Shown here: positions 8,256 through 15,689 of the stretch, piece after piece | How the letters are laid out: each line of letters starts with the position of its first letter | Position numbering within the stretch: the first letter of the stretch is position 1 | Assembly (NCBI GenBank): GCA_037442205.1 | Contig: JBBIQS010000007.1 | Location: forward strand, 1 to 64,000 | DNA from: JBBIQS01 sp037442205 | Lineage (GTDB): Bacteria; Myxococcota; Myxococcia; Myxococcales; UBA5297 | DNA length: 64,000 nucleotides | Direction of reading: 5' to 3' | Translations under genes and position numbers: made by a program | Notes under the pieces: model-generated | The model's input: only the letters and a program-made list of their open reading frames with translations | Database searches by the model: none | What the model was told of the DNA's origin: nothing

Positions 8256-10091
8256 TCACGGCCCGAGATGGAAGATGGTACCTCCGACGACCCAGACGTC
8301 GCCCGGCCCGCTGCCCCAGACACCAGACAGGTTCTGCGTGGTTCCACTGGCGGCGGGCGACCAGACGCTGCCGTTCCAGTGGACGATCGTCCCGAGCTCC
8401 CCCACGGCCCAGACGTCGTTGGGCCCGCTGCCCCAGACGCCGACGAGGGCGTTCGTGGTGCCGCTAGCGACCGGGGACCAGCTGCCGCCGTCCCAGTGGA
8501 TGATGGTGCCGACCCTCCCCACGGCCCAGACGTCTCTGGGCCCGCTGCCCCAAACCCCCGAGAGAGGCTCGGCGCCGCCGGTGCTGGAACTGCCTCTCAT
8601 GACGATGGACCAGGCGCTTCCGTCCCAGTGGATGATGGCGCCCCTGGAGGTGTAGCCGACGGCCCACACGTCTCTGGGCCCGCTGCCCCAGATTCCCAGC
8701 AGATGGCCAAAGGAGCCATTCCAGCTGCCCCAAGAGCTGCCGTTCCAATGGATCAAGGTGTCCCAGTCCCCGACCGCCCAGACGTCGTTGGGCCCGCTGC
8801 CCCAGACGCCGTTCAGGTCGTTCCCGGTGCTGCTCACGGGCGAGGACCAGGCGCCGCCATTCCAGTGGTAGTCGAAGCCGGCGGTGCCCACTGCCCAGAC
8901 GTCGCTCTTACCGCTGCCCCAGACGCCGTTCAAGGTGCAGACGTCCTTGTAGGTCACCGACCACTGGCTGCCGTTCCAGTGCTGGAGAAGGCCGGGGTAT
9001 CCGACGAACCAGACGTCGTTGGCGCTGCTCCCCCAGACAGCGGAACTGGAGTGCCCGGCCATGCTGGCGGGCGCGGACCAGCTGTTGCAGCCGGGAAATC
9101 CGGCGTCGCAGGTCACCGCGCAACCGCCGCTCGCGCAGCTGGCCGCGCCGTGCGGGTAGGACGGACACACCAGGCACGAGGGGCCGCAGGCTTGGCCGTT
9201 CTCCGGTACGCATTGCCCGCCGCACCAGTGAAAACCGGCGTTGCACTGGATTCCACAGCTGCCCGCGCCGCAGGTGGCCGTTCCGTTGGGATCGGTGGGG
9301 CACGGCGAGCAGCTCGCCCCGCAGCTCGCCGGGGAACTGCTCGAGAGGCACCGCTCCGAGCACTTGTGAAAGCCGCCGTTGCAGGTGATCCCGCAGCTCG
9401 TACCGTCGCAGGTCGCGGTCCCCTGGGGATCGGTCGGACACGGGGTACAGCTCGTCCCGCAGCTGGCGACGGCGCTGTCGGAGAGGCAGGCGCCGCCGCA
9501 GCCGTGGTAGGCGGCGTCGCACTGGCATTGGTGGGCTGCCAGGTCGCAGGTGCCCGGCTGCGGGCACTGGCTGTCGGCGGCGCAGCCCGGCTTGCACTTG
9601 CCGTTGGCCAGGTCGCAGTAGCTGAAGCCGGCGCAGGGCGAGCCGGGCTGGCGGCAGTCGGCCACCGCCTGGCAGGTCCCGTTGGCGCACACTTCCCCAG
9701 TCAGGCAGGCCTTGGAGCAGCTGCCGCAGTGGCTGGAATCGGCCTTGAGATCGAGACAGCTGGCGCCGCACTGGCTGAGCCCGCCGGCGCAGCCCCCGGC
9801 GTCCGGCCGGCCGCTGTCGGGCGCTCCGCCGTCCTGGCTGGCTGGGACGCAGCTGCCGTCGCTGCACTGCTGGGCCGAGGTCGAGCAGTCGTCGCATTGC
9901 CGGCCGTTCAGACCGCAGGCCGAGGCCTCGGAGCCGCCGAAGCAGACCGCGCCCTGGCAGCAGCCGTGGCAGTTCTCGGGGCCGCAGCCCCCGGCGCTGC
10001 CCTCCTGGCTGCAGCCGCCCAGGGCCAGCGCCGCGCTCCAGGCCGCCAGCAGCGGCACCCACCTCCACCTGCTCGAGCTCGAACCCGACAT
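8256..10091 (-). CDS. Cysteine-rich beta-propeller lipoprotein
   Basis: This 611-aa protein has lipobox LGGC (Cys27) after a hydrophobic signal. Residues about 30-345 are extremely cysteine-rich, with repeated modules such as CGASCSPCPTDPNGTATC. Residues about 350-611 hold seven or so repeats of the form GVWGSGPNDVWAVG...IHWNGSSW, a WD/kelch-like propeller common in myxobacterial surface proteins. It is probably exposed on the outer membrane; the ligand is unknown. It sits between two same-orientation IS91 remnants, which suggests it may have been carried or flanked by the element. A long plus-strand frame over it is a GC-driven shadow. Confidence 0.88.
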   Translation of the reverse strand: MSGSSSSRWRWVPLLAAWSAALALGGCSQEGSAGGCGPENCHGCCQGAVCFGGSEASACGLNGRQCDDCSTSAQQCSDGSCVPASQDGGAPDSGRPDAGGCAGGLSQCGASCLDLKADSSHCGSCSKACLTGEVCANGTCQAVADCRQPGSPCAGFSYCDLANGKCKPGCAADSQCPQPGTCDLAAHQCQCDAAYHGCGGACLSDSAVASCGTSCTPCPTDPQGTATCDGTSCGITCNGGFHKCSERCLSSSSPASCGASCSPCPTDPNGTATCGAGSCGIQCNAGFHWCGGQCVPENGQACGPSCLVCPSYPHGAASCASGGCAVTCDAGFPGCNSWSAPASMAGHSSSAVWGSSANDVWFVGYPGLLQHWNGSQWSVTYKDVCTLNGVWGSGKSDVWAVGTAGFDYHWNGGAWSSPVSSTGNDLNGVWGSGPNDVWAVGDWDTLIHWNGSSWGSWNGSFGHLLGIWGSGPRDVWAVGYTSRGAIIHWDGSAWSIVMRGSSSTGGAEPLSGVWGSGPRDVWAVGRVGTIIHWDGGSWSPVASGTTNALVGVWGSGPNDVWAVGELGTIVHWNGSVWSPAASGTTQNLSGVWGSGPGDVWVVGGTIFHLGP

Positions 10092-10448
10092 GTCGTCCTC
10101 CGAAGGAAAGCGCTGGCTCTCAATCGAGAGACAGGCCCAGGCCGGGTCTGTCTCGCGCCTCTCGACTGGCGCGGTGCGACACCCGGCGCAACCCTTGAAG
10201 ATCGCTTGCGTTCTTCGGTTTGAGGGCGCGGGCGCCTAGGAAATTCGAGCGCCATCAGTGGGGAGAGCATCCCGTGACGGCGGGTCGATGGCAAGCGACC
10301 GCAAGTGGCAGAAGCGCGAGGAGCGAGGGCGCTTGGGGCTGAGTTCGCAGAGCCGTCCCATCGAGGCGACCGAGCGGCGCCAGAGTGAAGGGCTTGGGGT
10401 GAAGCGGGCTACGACACCGGAGCCGCGAACCCAGGCGGCGGATCTGCG
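10092..10448. other. Intergenic region upstream of the propeller lipoprotein
   Basis: About 357 bases with no coding signal that I trust. They should include the promoter of the minus-strand lipoprotein. The right edge (from 10449) is the boundary of IS91 remnant 2, where the match to remnant 1 begins at the sequence CCATCGGGACCA. Confidence 0.5.
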
Positions 10449-10903
10449 CCATCGGGACCAGGCCTCGCGCGGGCGACCACCGGCGTCTGGTGACCGATCC
10501 CCAGGCCGTCGAGCACCCTTGAGATCCTCGCCGGCTCGGTGACGTAGTCGACCACCCGCAAAGTGCCGCCGCAGCGGCAATGATCGACCTCGATTCCGAA
10601 CGACTTCTTCATCAGCTGCGCCCACGGGATGTAGCTCCCGGTGGGCTCGGTGTCGGGGCAGATCTCGTCACCCTCGAGGGGATCGCCGGCGGCGGGAAGG
10701 TACTCGTCGCCACAGGGCATCGGCCCGCTCGGATTCTTCTCCTCGACCGGCTTCACCAGCCGCCCGCGGCGGGCGCTGTGCGAGGCGAAGACTCCGAAGT
10801 AGCAGGTGTCGTGGCTCCTGGACGGCGGGACGATCGAGGCCAACCTCGAGAGGAAGGCCACCGGAGTCAGGGTGATGCCGACCGTCCCATTCCACATCAT
10901 CAT
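10449..10903 (-). pseudogene. IS91-family transposase C-terminal remnant, copy 2
   Basis: The minus-strand frame reads ...TLTPVAFLSRLASIVPPSR, YFGVFASHSARRG, SYIPWAQLMKKSFGIEVDHC and CGGTLRVVDYVTEPARI. This is the C-terminal domain of an IS91-family transposase, without its catalytic part. Unlike copy 1 it is still one open frame. Bases 10449-10892 match 7186-7626 with few differences and several small indels. Both copies point the same way, so they bracket the lipoprotein gene as direct repeats. It is a fragment and cannot be active by itself. Confidence 0.85.
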
Positions 10904-10963
10904 AAGCGCCCGTCAGGAGACGCGAGGACAAGCGCCCGACCGCCTCCGACCACGCGGACAGCT

Positions 10964-11032
10964 GTCCAACCTACCCGCTGCGCCGCGCCGCGTCGCGGAA
11001 GTTGATTCGCGATTGCCTTCAGGCAGTCGCCG
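10964..11032. repeat. Direct repeat copy A (about 70 bp)
   Basis: This begins with GTCCAAC and contains GAAGTTGATTCGCGATTGCC. It matches 11172-11241 with about a dozen differences. The two copies are 208 bp apart in a stretch with no recognisable gene. Confidence 0.6.
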
Positions 11033-11171
11033 AAGCGAAGAGGCGATGCCGGATCGGTCTCGGCGCCTCCGCGCTGCCCGTCAGAGATTGCGGTTCGACG
11101 GCGGCGAGCTCCGCCGTCCGGAAGGGCGATCCCCGGTCCGATTTCTGGCCCATTGCTCCGGCGCGGAAGCA

Positions 11172-11241
11172 GTCCAACTGACCTGCCGCGGCGCGCCGCG
11201 TCGTAGAAGTTGATCCGCGATTGCCTCCAGGCGCTCGCCGA
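11172..11241. repeat. Direct repeat copy B (about 70 bp)
   Basis: Partner of 10964-11032. It also starts GTCCAAC and contains GAAGTTGATCCGCGATTGCC. Origin unknown; it may be a decayed mobile-element end or a duplicated gene fragment. Confidence 0.6.
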
Positions 11242-11390
11242 CCGCGCCACGGTGATGGCGAAACGACTTCGGCGCTTCCGCAGGCCCGGGAGTATTTGAC
11301 GGTCAACAGCGGCGGGCTTGGCGAGCCCGAAGAACCAATCCGCGGATCGACCTCGGCGGTTCGCGAGCCCGCGAAGTTGAAGCGGAGCTG

Positions 11391-11740
11391 AGTTTCCGGG
11401 AACGCGATCCGCCAAGGTTGATTCGACCTTCGTCTTTCCGGGTCGCGGAAGGCCGAAATTCAGTGCGGCTGTACGGCCCGACGCGCGTGATGTCCAAGAG
11501 CTTGGTCGCGGGCTGAATCTCGCGGACGGCGTGCCGCGACAGCTCATTCGATGGTCGAGTCTCGCGGTCGCCGAGCCGCCGGAGCTCCCTCGGCTGTCGA
11601 GTCTCGCGGTGGACGAGCCGCCAGAACGCACGCGATCATCGAGTTTCGACCGCAGCGGACCGGCCAAGGGGAGATGAAGAATCAAGATTCTTGAGAGCGC
11701 GAAGCGCAAGATCGATGCGACTATTGAGTTTCGGGAAAGC
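11391..11740. repeat. Degenerate tandem repeat with a 42-bp period
   Basis: Copies of a GA(A/G)T(C/T)TCGCGG-like core recur exactly 42 bp apart, with the core Ts at 11518, 11560, 11602 and 11644. Weaker members in the same phase lie at about 11393, 11435 and 11729. The best pair (11557-11580 and 11599-11622) shares GAGTCTCGCGGT and GAGCCGCC. Since 42 is a multiple of three, this may be the remains of a 14-residue protein repeat; the minus strand reads TARLDSRGSSGGSA then TARLDHRMSCRGTP. The units are too diverged for a CRISPR array. Confidence 0.55.
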
Positions 11741-11796
11741 GATCGGAGTAAACCGATTAAAGTTTCAAAAGCTTTCAGTCGCGTTCCGGCCCGGTT

Positions 11797-11967
11797 TCAA
11801 TCCGGCTGAAATCGGAGGCGCGAGAGCCCCTCGTTGGTCAACTCGCGAACGTCCGCGGCCGCTGGAGTCGCGCGCAACCCGGCCGCAAAGAGCAAAGGCA
11901 GGAGCGGCAGCAGCACCGTCTCGAACAGCCACAGAACCGCCTGCCCTCTTCGAAACTCCGTCGTCAT
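11797..11967 (-). CDS. Small single-helix membrane protein
   Basis: A 56-aa protein. ATG at 11967 is preceded by GAGGGG at a 5-nt distance. The sequence starts MTTEFRRGQAV, then has a strongly hydrophobic stretch at about residues 11-31 (VLWLFETVLLPLLPLLFAAG), and ends in a polar tail finishing LRFQPD. This suggests a small inner-membrane protein or a membrane-anchored peptide. The good ribosome-binding site and clean hydrophobic helix argue for a real gene, but length and GC-rich background leave doubt. It lies in the gene-poor accessory stretch next to the 42-bp repeat array. Confidence 0.45.
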   Translation of the reverse strand: MTTEFRRGQAVLWLFETVLLPLLPLLFAAGLRATPAAADVRELTNEGLSRLRFQPD

Positions 11968-12432
11968 CCGGGCCCCTCAACGAGCGACCACCCTAACCCA
12001 CGCCCACCGCGATGTCACCCTGTCGCCCAAACACGGCTAGCGATCAAGCATGGCAGGGATCGTCGGTGAGGTTCTGGCTCTAGTCGGACGCGTTGATTCT
12101 GGCTGGTCGCGGATCAAGAAAGACGATGCTGCCGGCGAGAGCGCCGAGTGAACGAGCCGCCTGGCGCTCTTTGAGGGCTGCTCCGTGGAGACGGTCGATT
12201 GAAAGCAAGCGCGCGACTCGGCGAAGCAGTGGCGCCGGTCGGCGGCACGATCCGCAGCCCCGGCCCCGGCCTGAGCGTCGGCGTCGCCGCCGGCGGCCGC
12301 TGCTTCTCTCATCGCGGACGTCTCCAGCGGCAGCAAGATCAGCTTCAGTCACCGCACCGGGACGCGTTCGGGCGTTTGACGGGACTGCGCACGGCATTCA
12401 GATGTCGGCCCCGTCGGCTACGCTGCGCGCCC
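11968..12432. other. Gene-poor intergenic stretch
   Basis: About 465 bases. The only small frame worth recording is 12050-12151 on the plus strand (33 codons, starting MAGIVGEVLALVGRV), which has no ribosome-binding site. Nothing else looks coding. The region probably contains the promoter for the small zinc-ribbon gene at 12433. Confidence 0.45.
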
Positions 12433-12627
12433 ATGGACCCCAGGACCGAGGCCTTCATCCGCGCGAAGGCGAAGTGCTCGAAGTGCCACGCGGCGCTCGG
12501 CTTCAGCCACTACGGCGACCTGCGGCAGGCGACCGGCTGGGCGTTGCACGAGCGTCCCGATGGCCAGATTGAGCCGGTGTGCTCCGAGTGCGAGCGCCGG
12601 GGCCGCGGTTGTGCGACCGACCACTGA
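12433..12627 (+). CDS. Small putative zinc-ribbon protein
   Basis: A 64-aa protein with two CxxC knuckles, CSKC (residues 15-18) and CSEC (50-53), separated by about 31 residues. That spacing is typical of a small zinc ribbon. The remaining residues are polar (MDPRTEAFIRAKAK at the start, ERRGRGCATDH at the end). Function unknown; it could bind nucleic acid or protein. The ATG at 12433 is chosen because the cysteine frame begins there; no strong ribosome-binding site is seen. It converges on the gene at 12644-13027. Confidence 0.6.
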   Translation: MDPRTEAFIRAKAKCSKCHAALGFSHYGDLRQATGWALHERPDGQIEPVCSECERRGRGCATDH

Positions 12628-12643
12628 GCCCGGCGAGCCAGTC

Positions 12644-13027
12644 CTACCTTCCGACATTCCCGACGTGGTTGAACAGCTCCCAAATGCACGTGGCGAGCTC
12701 GTACTTCTCATCTCTCGTCATCCTGCCGGCGCGGATGGCCCAGCCGCCGTGCTCCTTCGCTCCGGGGGCTGCAAGGTCCTCGGCGGAGGGCCGGATGAGA
12801 GACCGGATCTTCTCGGCCCATTGCTGAGCATTCTCGCTTTGCAGGTAGGGCGAGTTCTCCGAAACTTCGTGCAGCCCTCTCGAGAGCGAATGGAAGACCT
12901 CAGCGAGCCGCTGCGGATCCTCGGTGAACATCGCCGACGAAATGGCCTGGCCGAGCTTCTCGTGCAGGTACGTGAGATCTCCAGGTAGCTGAGTACTACC
13001 TCGGCTGGCCGGTTTCTTCTTGCTCAT
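12644..13027 (-). CDS. Hypothetical soluble protein
   Basis: A 127-aa protein beginning MSKKKPASRGS. It is predicted to be helical and soluble, with no motif I recognise. The start ATG at 13027 has AGAGGT about 5 nt upstream; the frame stays open to 13093 without a better start. It is the last of a run of minus-strand accessory genes (PadR, membrane protein, small repeat gene, this gene) that may share an origin, though gaps of 94-101 bp make a single operon uncertain. Confidence 0.65.
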   Translation of the reverse strand: MSKKKPASRGSTQLPGDLTYLHEKLGQAISSAMFTEDPQRLAEVFHSLSRGLHEVSENSPYLQSENAQQWAEKIRSLIRPSAEDLAAPGAKEHGGWAIRAGRMTRDEKYELATCIWELFNHVGNVGR

Positions 13028-13128
13028 TCGACACCTCTGCGTCTCACGTCGCGTTGGCCGATCAGGTCGCCACGAGTTGCGGCCGACGACCAATTGCGGT
13101 GGAAGTTCACCGGATCCGACAACTCGAA

Positions 13129-13322
13129 CTACACAACGACCAGCCTCCCTTTCGAGTTCACGCGCGTCTCGGCGCCACTCGGGACCGCGATCATGCGACC
13201 ATCCTTGCCTTGCATGCCGATGCTGCCGCAGGGATCGCCACCATGCGACCGTTCTTGCACTGCAAGCCGATGCTACCGGCAGGAACTTCGACCTGCTTGC
13301 CGTCTCGTCCGCTAAGCTTCAT
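13129..13322 (-). pseudogene. Small repeat protein gene broken by a one-base deletion
   Basis: ATG at 13322 (AAGG upstream) begins MKLSGRDGKQVEVPAGSIG. Two repeat units follow: GSIGLQCKNGRMVAIPA and GSIGMQGKDGRMIAVPS. Between the units one base is missing (ATCCCTGC-GGCAGC against GTTCCTGCCGGTAGC), so the actual frame ends early at 13191 (43 aa). With the base restored, the product would be 64 aa and end ...SKGRLVVV at a TAG (13129-13131). The repeats are also visible as DNA direct repeats 50 bp apart (13193 and 13243). Function unknown. Confidence 0.5.
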
Positions 13323-13416
13323 CTGCACCCTTCAGGGAAACGGCAGCACCGGTGACAAATCGTCAGGGGAGGGGAACCTGACCACCGGCGCACCGGGGTG
13401 CCGGTCCCAGCCTACC

Positions 13417-14073
13417 CTACTTCTTCTCACTGGCTGTGCCTGGCAGAAGTGCGGACTTGAACTTGGTGAGGTAGTGCAACGCCACGTGCACGACGACCCA
13501 GAACGTGGTCGCCCAAATCTTGACCTTCAGCTCTCGTGACGGACGACCACGCCTGGCGCGGTCATGGAGATCCTCGAGCGCGTCGCCGATCTCCTCGTCG
13601 GCGATTCGCTTGGGCAGCAACGCGGACAAGTAGCCGAAGATCTTGTCGGCCTGCTCAAGGGCCCGAAACGCATGCTGCTGTCGAACGGTCAGCTCGACAC
13701 CAAGAGACCTGGCCAACGCGACGTAGACCCTCCCCAACTTCTCCCAGAAGTTCCCGATGGGAACCACAAGAATGACCTTTCCCCGCCATTGAGACACGGG
13801 AAGCCTGGGCCCGATCGCTCTTAGGTCGACTATCGTCTCTTGCTCTCGTCGCACGCCGCTCCGGCGAGACCGCACACCGATCCACGCCATGACGCCGATC
13901 CAGGACCCGAAGACCGCGGCAGCGCCGGCGAGCCCCGCACCGAGCGCAGTTCTCGGCGGGCCATACAAAAACCAAGCTCCCATCGCCGCAGCTGAGAGCG
14001 CCAGCGCAATGGGAATGTCCTTGGTGACTTTAATCCCGAGCCAGTGGGTAGCCGATCGGATGAACGACGTCAT
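13417..14073 (-). CDS. Hypothetical membrane protein, coupled to padR-like gene
   Basis: A 218-aa protein with hydrophobic segments at about 22-38 and 44-66 (near the N-terminus) and a weaker one near 190-204. The middle is soluble and helical. No enzyme motif is evident. Its start ATG overlaps the stop of the upstream PadR-family gene by 4 bp (ATGA), so the two are translationally coupled. Genes paired this way with PadR regulators often encode transporters or membrane proteins under its control, but the function here is unknown. Confidence 0.75.
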   Translation of the reverse strand: MTSFIRSATHWLGIKVTKDIPIALALSAAAMGAWFLYGPPRTALGAGLAGAAAVFGSWIGVMAWIGVRSRRSGVRREQETIVDLRAIGPRLPVSQWRGKVILVVPIGNFWEKLGRVYVALARSLGVELTVRQQHAFRALEQADKIFGYLSALLPKRIADEEIGDALEDLHDRARRGRPSRELKVKIWATTFWVVVHVALHYLTKFKSALLPGTASEKK

Positions 14074-14384
14074 GGCATAACCCCCGCCGGCCGGAGAAGC
14101 GCCAGGAATGCGCTCTCCTGCTCACGCACCACTCGTCGACCTTCACCGGTGATCTCGTAGTACCGGCGGGGCCGACCGCCGCGTTCCGGCGTCGGCTCAC
14201 CTTCGTAGCTGTGGACGAGTCCCTCGTCCTCGAGCGAGCGGAGCGCCGGGTACACTGACCCCTGGTTGAGCTTCACCTGTCCATTCGTCCTGCCCTGCAC
14301 GCGATCGATCAGTTCCAGACCGAAGCCTGGGCCGCTGATCAGCGCCGCGAGGAGAGCCGTCTTTGCGCTGATGAAGAGGTCCAT
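14070..14384 (-). CDS. PadR-family transcriptional regulator
   Basis: A 104-aa winged-helix DNA-binding protein. Recognisable PadR features are the N-terminal MDLFISAKTALLAALI, the helix-turn-helix region VKLNQGSVYPALRSLEDEGLV, and the wing GGRPRRYYEITGEGRR. PadR proteins are usually repressors that sense small molecules and repress neighbouring transport or stress genes. I chose the inner ATG at 14384 over an upstream start at 14426, because the family starts there and the outer frame runs through two operator-like dyads. It is co-transcribed with the membrane protein gene (13417-14073), overlapping by 4 bp. Confidence 0.9.
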   Translation of the reverse strand: MDLFISAKTALLAALISGPGFGLELIDRVQGRTNGQVKLNQGSVYPALRSLEDEGLVHSYEGEPTPERGGRPRRYYEITGEGRRVVREQESAFLALLRPAGVMP

Positions 14385-14391
14385 GGTCGGC

Positions 14392-14420
14392 AGTCTAAAC
14401 TCAGATTTTGAGGAATGCAA
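14392..14420 (-). promoter_or_regulatory. Candidate promoter of the PadR operon
   Basis: On the minus strand, TTGCAT (14415-14420) and TAGACT (14392-14397) are 17 bp apart. The predicted transcript would start at or next to the ATG at 14384, suggesting a leaderless mRNA; no ribosome-binding site precedes that ATG. Confidence 0.45.
14400..14412. promoter_or_regulatory. Operator-like dyad 1 (PadR)
   Basis: CTCA-GATTT-TGAG, an exact 4+4 dyad lying between the -10 and -35 boxes of the predicted promoter. Confidence 0.5.
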
Positions 14421-14421
14421 C

Positions 14422-14434
14422 CTCAAACTTTGAG
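14422..14434. promoter_or_regulatory. Operator-like dyad 2 (PadR)
   Basis: CTCA-AACTT-TGAG, the same half-sites as dyad 1 with the centre 22 bp away (about two helical turns). It lies within a 7+7 perfect palindrome CCTCAAACTTTGAGG. Two in-phase copies next to a PadR gene suggest autoregulation. Confidence 0.55.
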
Positions 14435-14437
14435 GTA

Positions 14438-14614
14438 TTGCGTCGCACCGGGGTCCTCGCTTCCGGCGAGCCGCTCCCGCGCGGCCTCGACGTACTCGCG
14501 CTCGAGCTCAACGCAGACCGGCTGGCGGCCAAGGCACTCAAGGCGTTGGAGGATGATGATCCCGAGGCGCTGGACGTGTCGAGAGCGGGGATTCTCCTTC
14601 GCGAGCACGCCCAC
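14438..14614 (-). pseudogene. Possible DNA methyltransferase C-terminal remnant
   Basis: The minus-strand frame reads ...LECLGRQPVCVELEREYVEAARERLAG. This matches the closing segment of N4/N6 DNA methyltransferases (the LGR..VGVE....Y...A..RL pattern that follows the DPF-GSGTT motif). The expected DPF-G motif is unrecognisable upstream, so the gene is a decayed tail. It lies beside the integrase remnant on the other strand. The identification rests on about 25 residues and is tentative. Confidence 0.4.
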
Positions 14615-14670
14615 TACGTCCGGCTTGAGCGGGACCAGTACGGCGAGGGCAAAGCAAGGCCCCGATTCAC

Positions 14671-14925
14671 GAGAAGGCCCCGACCACCGGCAAGCCGATC
14701 CTCGAGGAGCGTAGCGAGACGCTCAACGACAACGACCTGCGACGCACGTTCGCGTCCTGGATGCTTCAAGAGGGCGCAACGGTGAAGGAAGTGGCGGACC
14801 TGCTCAGCCATGGCTCAACGGCAATGGTCGAGCGCGTCTACGGTCATCTCGCCAAGCGGAACCTCATCGACGCGGTTGGGAGACTCCCCCGGTTCCGCTC
14901 CTCCCGAGCCAAGTCAGGGCTGTAG
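14671..14925 (+). pseudogene. Tyrosine recombinase (integrase) C-terminal remnant
   Basis: The plus-strand frame ending at TAG 14923-14925 reads NDNDLRRTFASWMLQEG, VKEVADLLSHGS and MVERVYGHL. This is the C-terminal catalytic core of a phage-type integrase. The Arg of the HxxR box, the second His (LLSHGS) and the nucleophilic Tyr (RVYGHL) are present, but the first His position is Asn. There is no start or N-terminal domain; the frame simply begins within a degraded stretch. It is a leftover of a mobile element and overlaps the 3' end of the DUF3825 gene by 12 bp. Confidence 0.75.
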
Positions 14926-15689
14926 CCAATCACGATCTGGCCGAGCAAGCTGCCTAGCGTCGTTGTAGGCCATGTCGAGTGTCAGGCACGTCGATGCCCT
15001 GTAGAAACCGTCGAAGCGGTCAACCACGAGTGCAAGATCGGCTCTACCGGGATCGCTGAGGGAGAGGGGCAGGAGAAGCTGGATCTTCCCTTGGTAGTAC
15101 TGCGGGATCGCAGACTTGTAGTTCCGCCTCACACGCTCGCGGGCGTTGTCTATTGCCCCCTTGACGAAGGTCTGCAACTGGTAGTCCGACATGCTCTTGT
15201 ACGGCTCCGGGAACCGCTCTCGGTTGTCGCTGATGATGTGCTCGATGTTGGCTCGCAACTCCAAGCGGTTGTCGAAGACGAGCACTGAGGGATCGTCAAA
15301 GTAGTGCGCCATGTCCGGGAGGATCGCGAAGGCGTTCAGATCACTTTCGCCCTTCCGGCTCCATTTTCGGAAGTGCCACCCTTACGCATGTCCGTGGTGC
15401 CGTTGAAGAAGTTGTTCGCGACGAACGTGGCGAAGATGGGCTCTTGGTGAACCGTCACCAGCCCGGTGTTGAAGCATGCACGCTTGTCGTCCTGAGTGAC
15501 GGCAACCTTCTTCTCCTCCTCTAGCCGAGCGAAGGTGTAGTGGATGTAGTTGTAGAGAACAGGAAGCGGGTTTGGGTCCTGCGCGTTTTTGTAGCTCCAC
15601 TCTTCGGGCTCGGCGAGGGCTGCAAGATCCTTCAGCTGCGTCTCAATATTGGGAACGATGGCGAAGCGGTAAAGCGGACGGTCGCTCAC
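14914..15689 (-). pseudogene. DUF3825-domain protein, split by a frameshift
   Basis: Two adjacent minus-strand frames make one DUF3825 protein. The first (from GTG 15689, with GGAGG 4 nt upstream) reads LAEPEEWSYK, VLYNYIHYTF and ACFNTGLVTVHQEPIF. The second reads FDNRLELRANIEHII, NYKSAIPQYYQGKIQLLLPL and TLDMAYNDARQLARPD. The break is near 15378-15388, at a run of three Gs: shifting by one base gives HFRKWSRKGESDLNAFAILPD, which joins the halves smoothly. DUF3825 proteins have unknown function and are frequent in accessory regions. The frameshift could be real or an assembly error. Confidence 0.8.

Noticed and set aside
8133..10223. Long plus-strand open frame (696 codons) over the propeller lipoprotein
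   Set aside because: It is antisense to a lipoprotein with a clean signal and repeats. Long antisense frames are expected at this GC content, and its Ala/Gly/Arg-rich sequence has no motif.
11391..11740. CRISPR array
   Set aside because: Units are 42 bp with no distinct identical repeats and variable spacers. The pattern fits a degenerate tandem repeat, and no cas gene is nearby.
14408..14785. Plus-strand 125-codon frame at the integrase region
   Set aside because: The real integrase tail is in another frame (ending 14925). This frame ends in serine/arginine-rich nonsense and partly shadows the methyltransferase-like tail on the minus strand.
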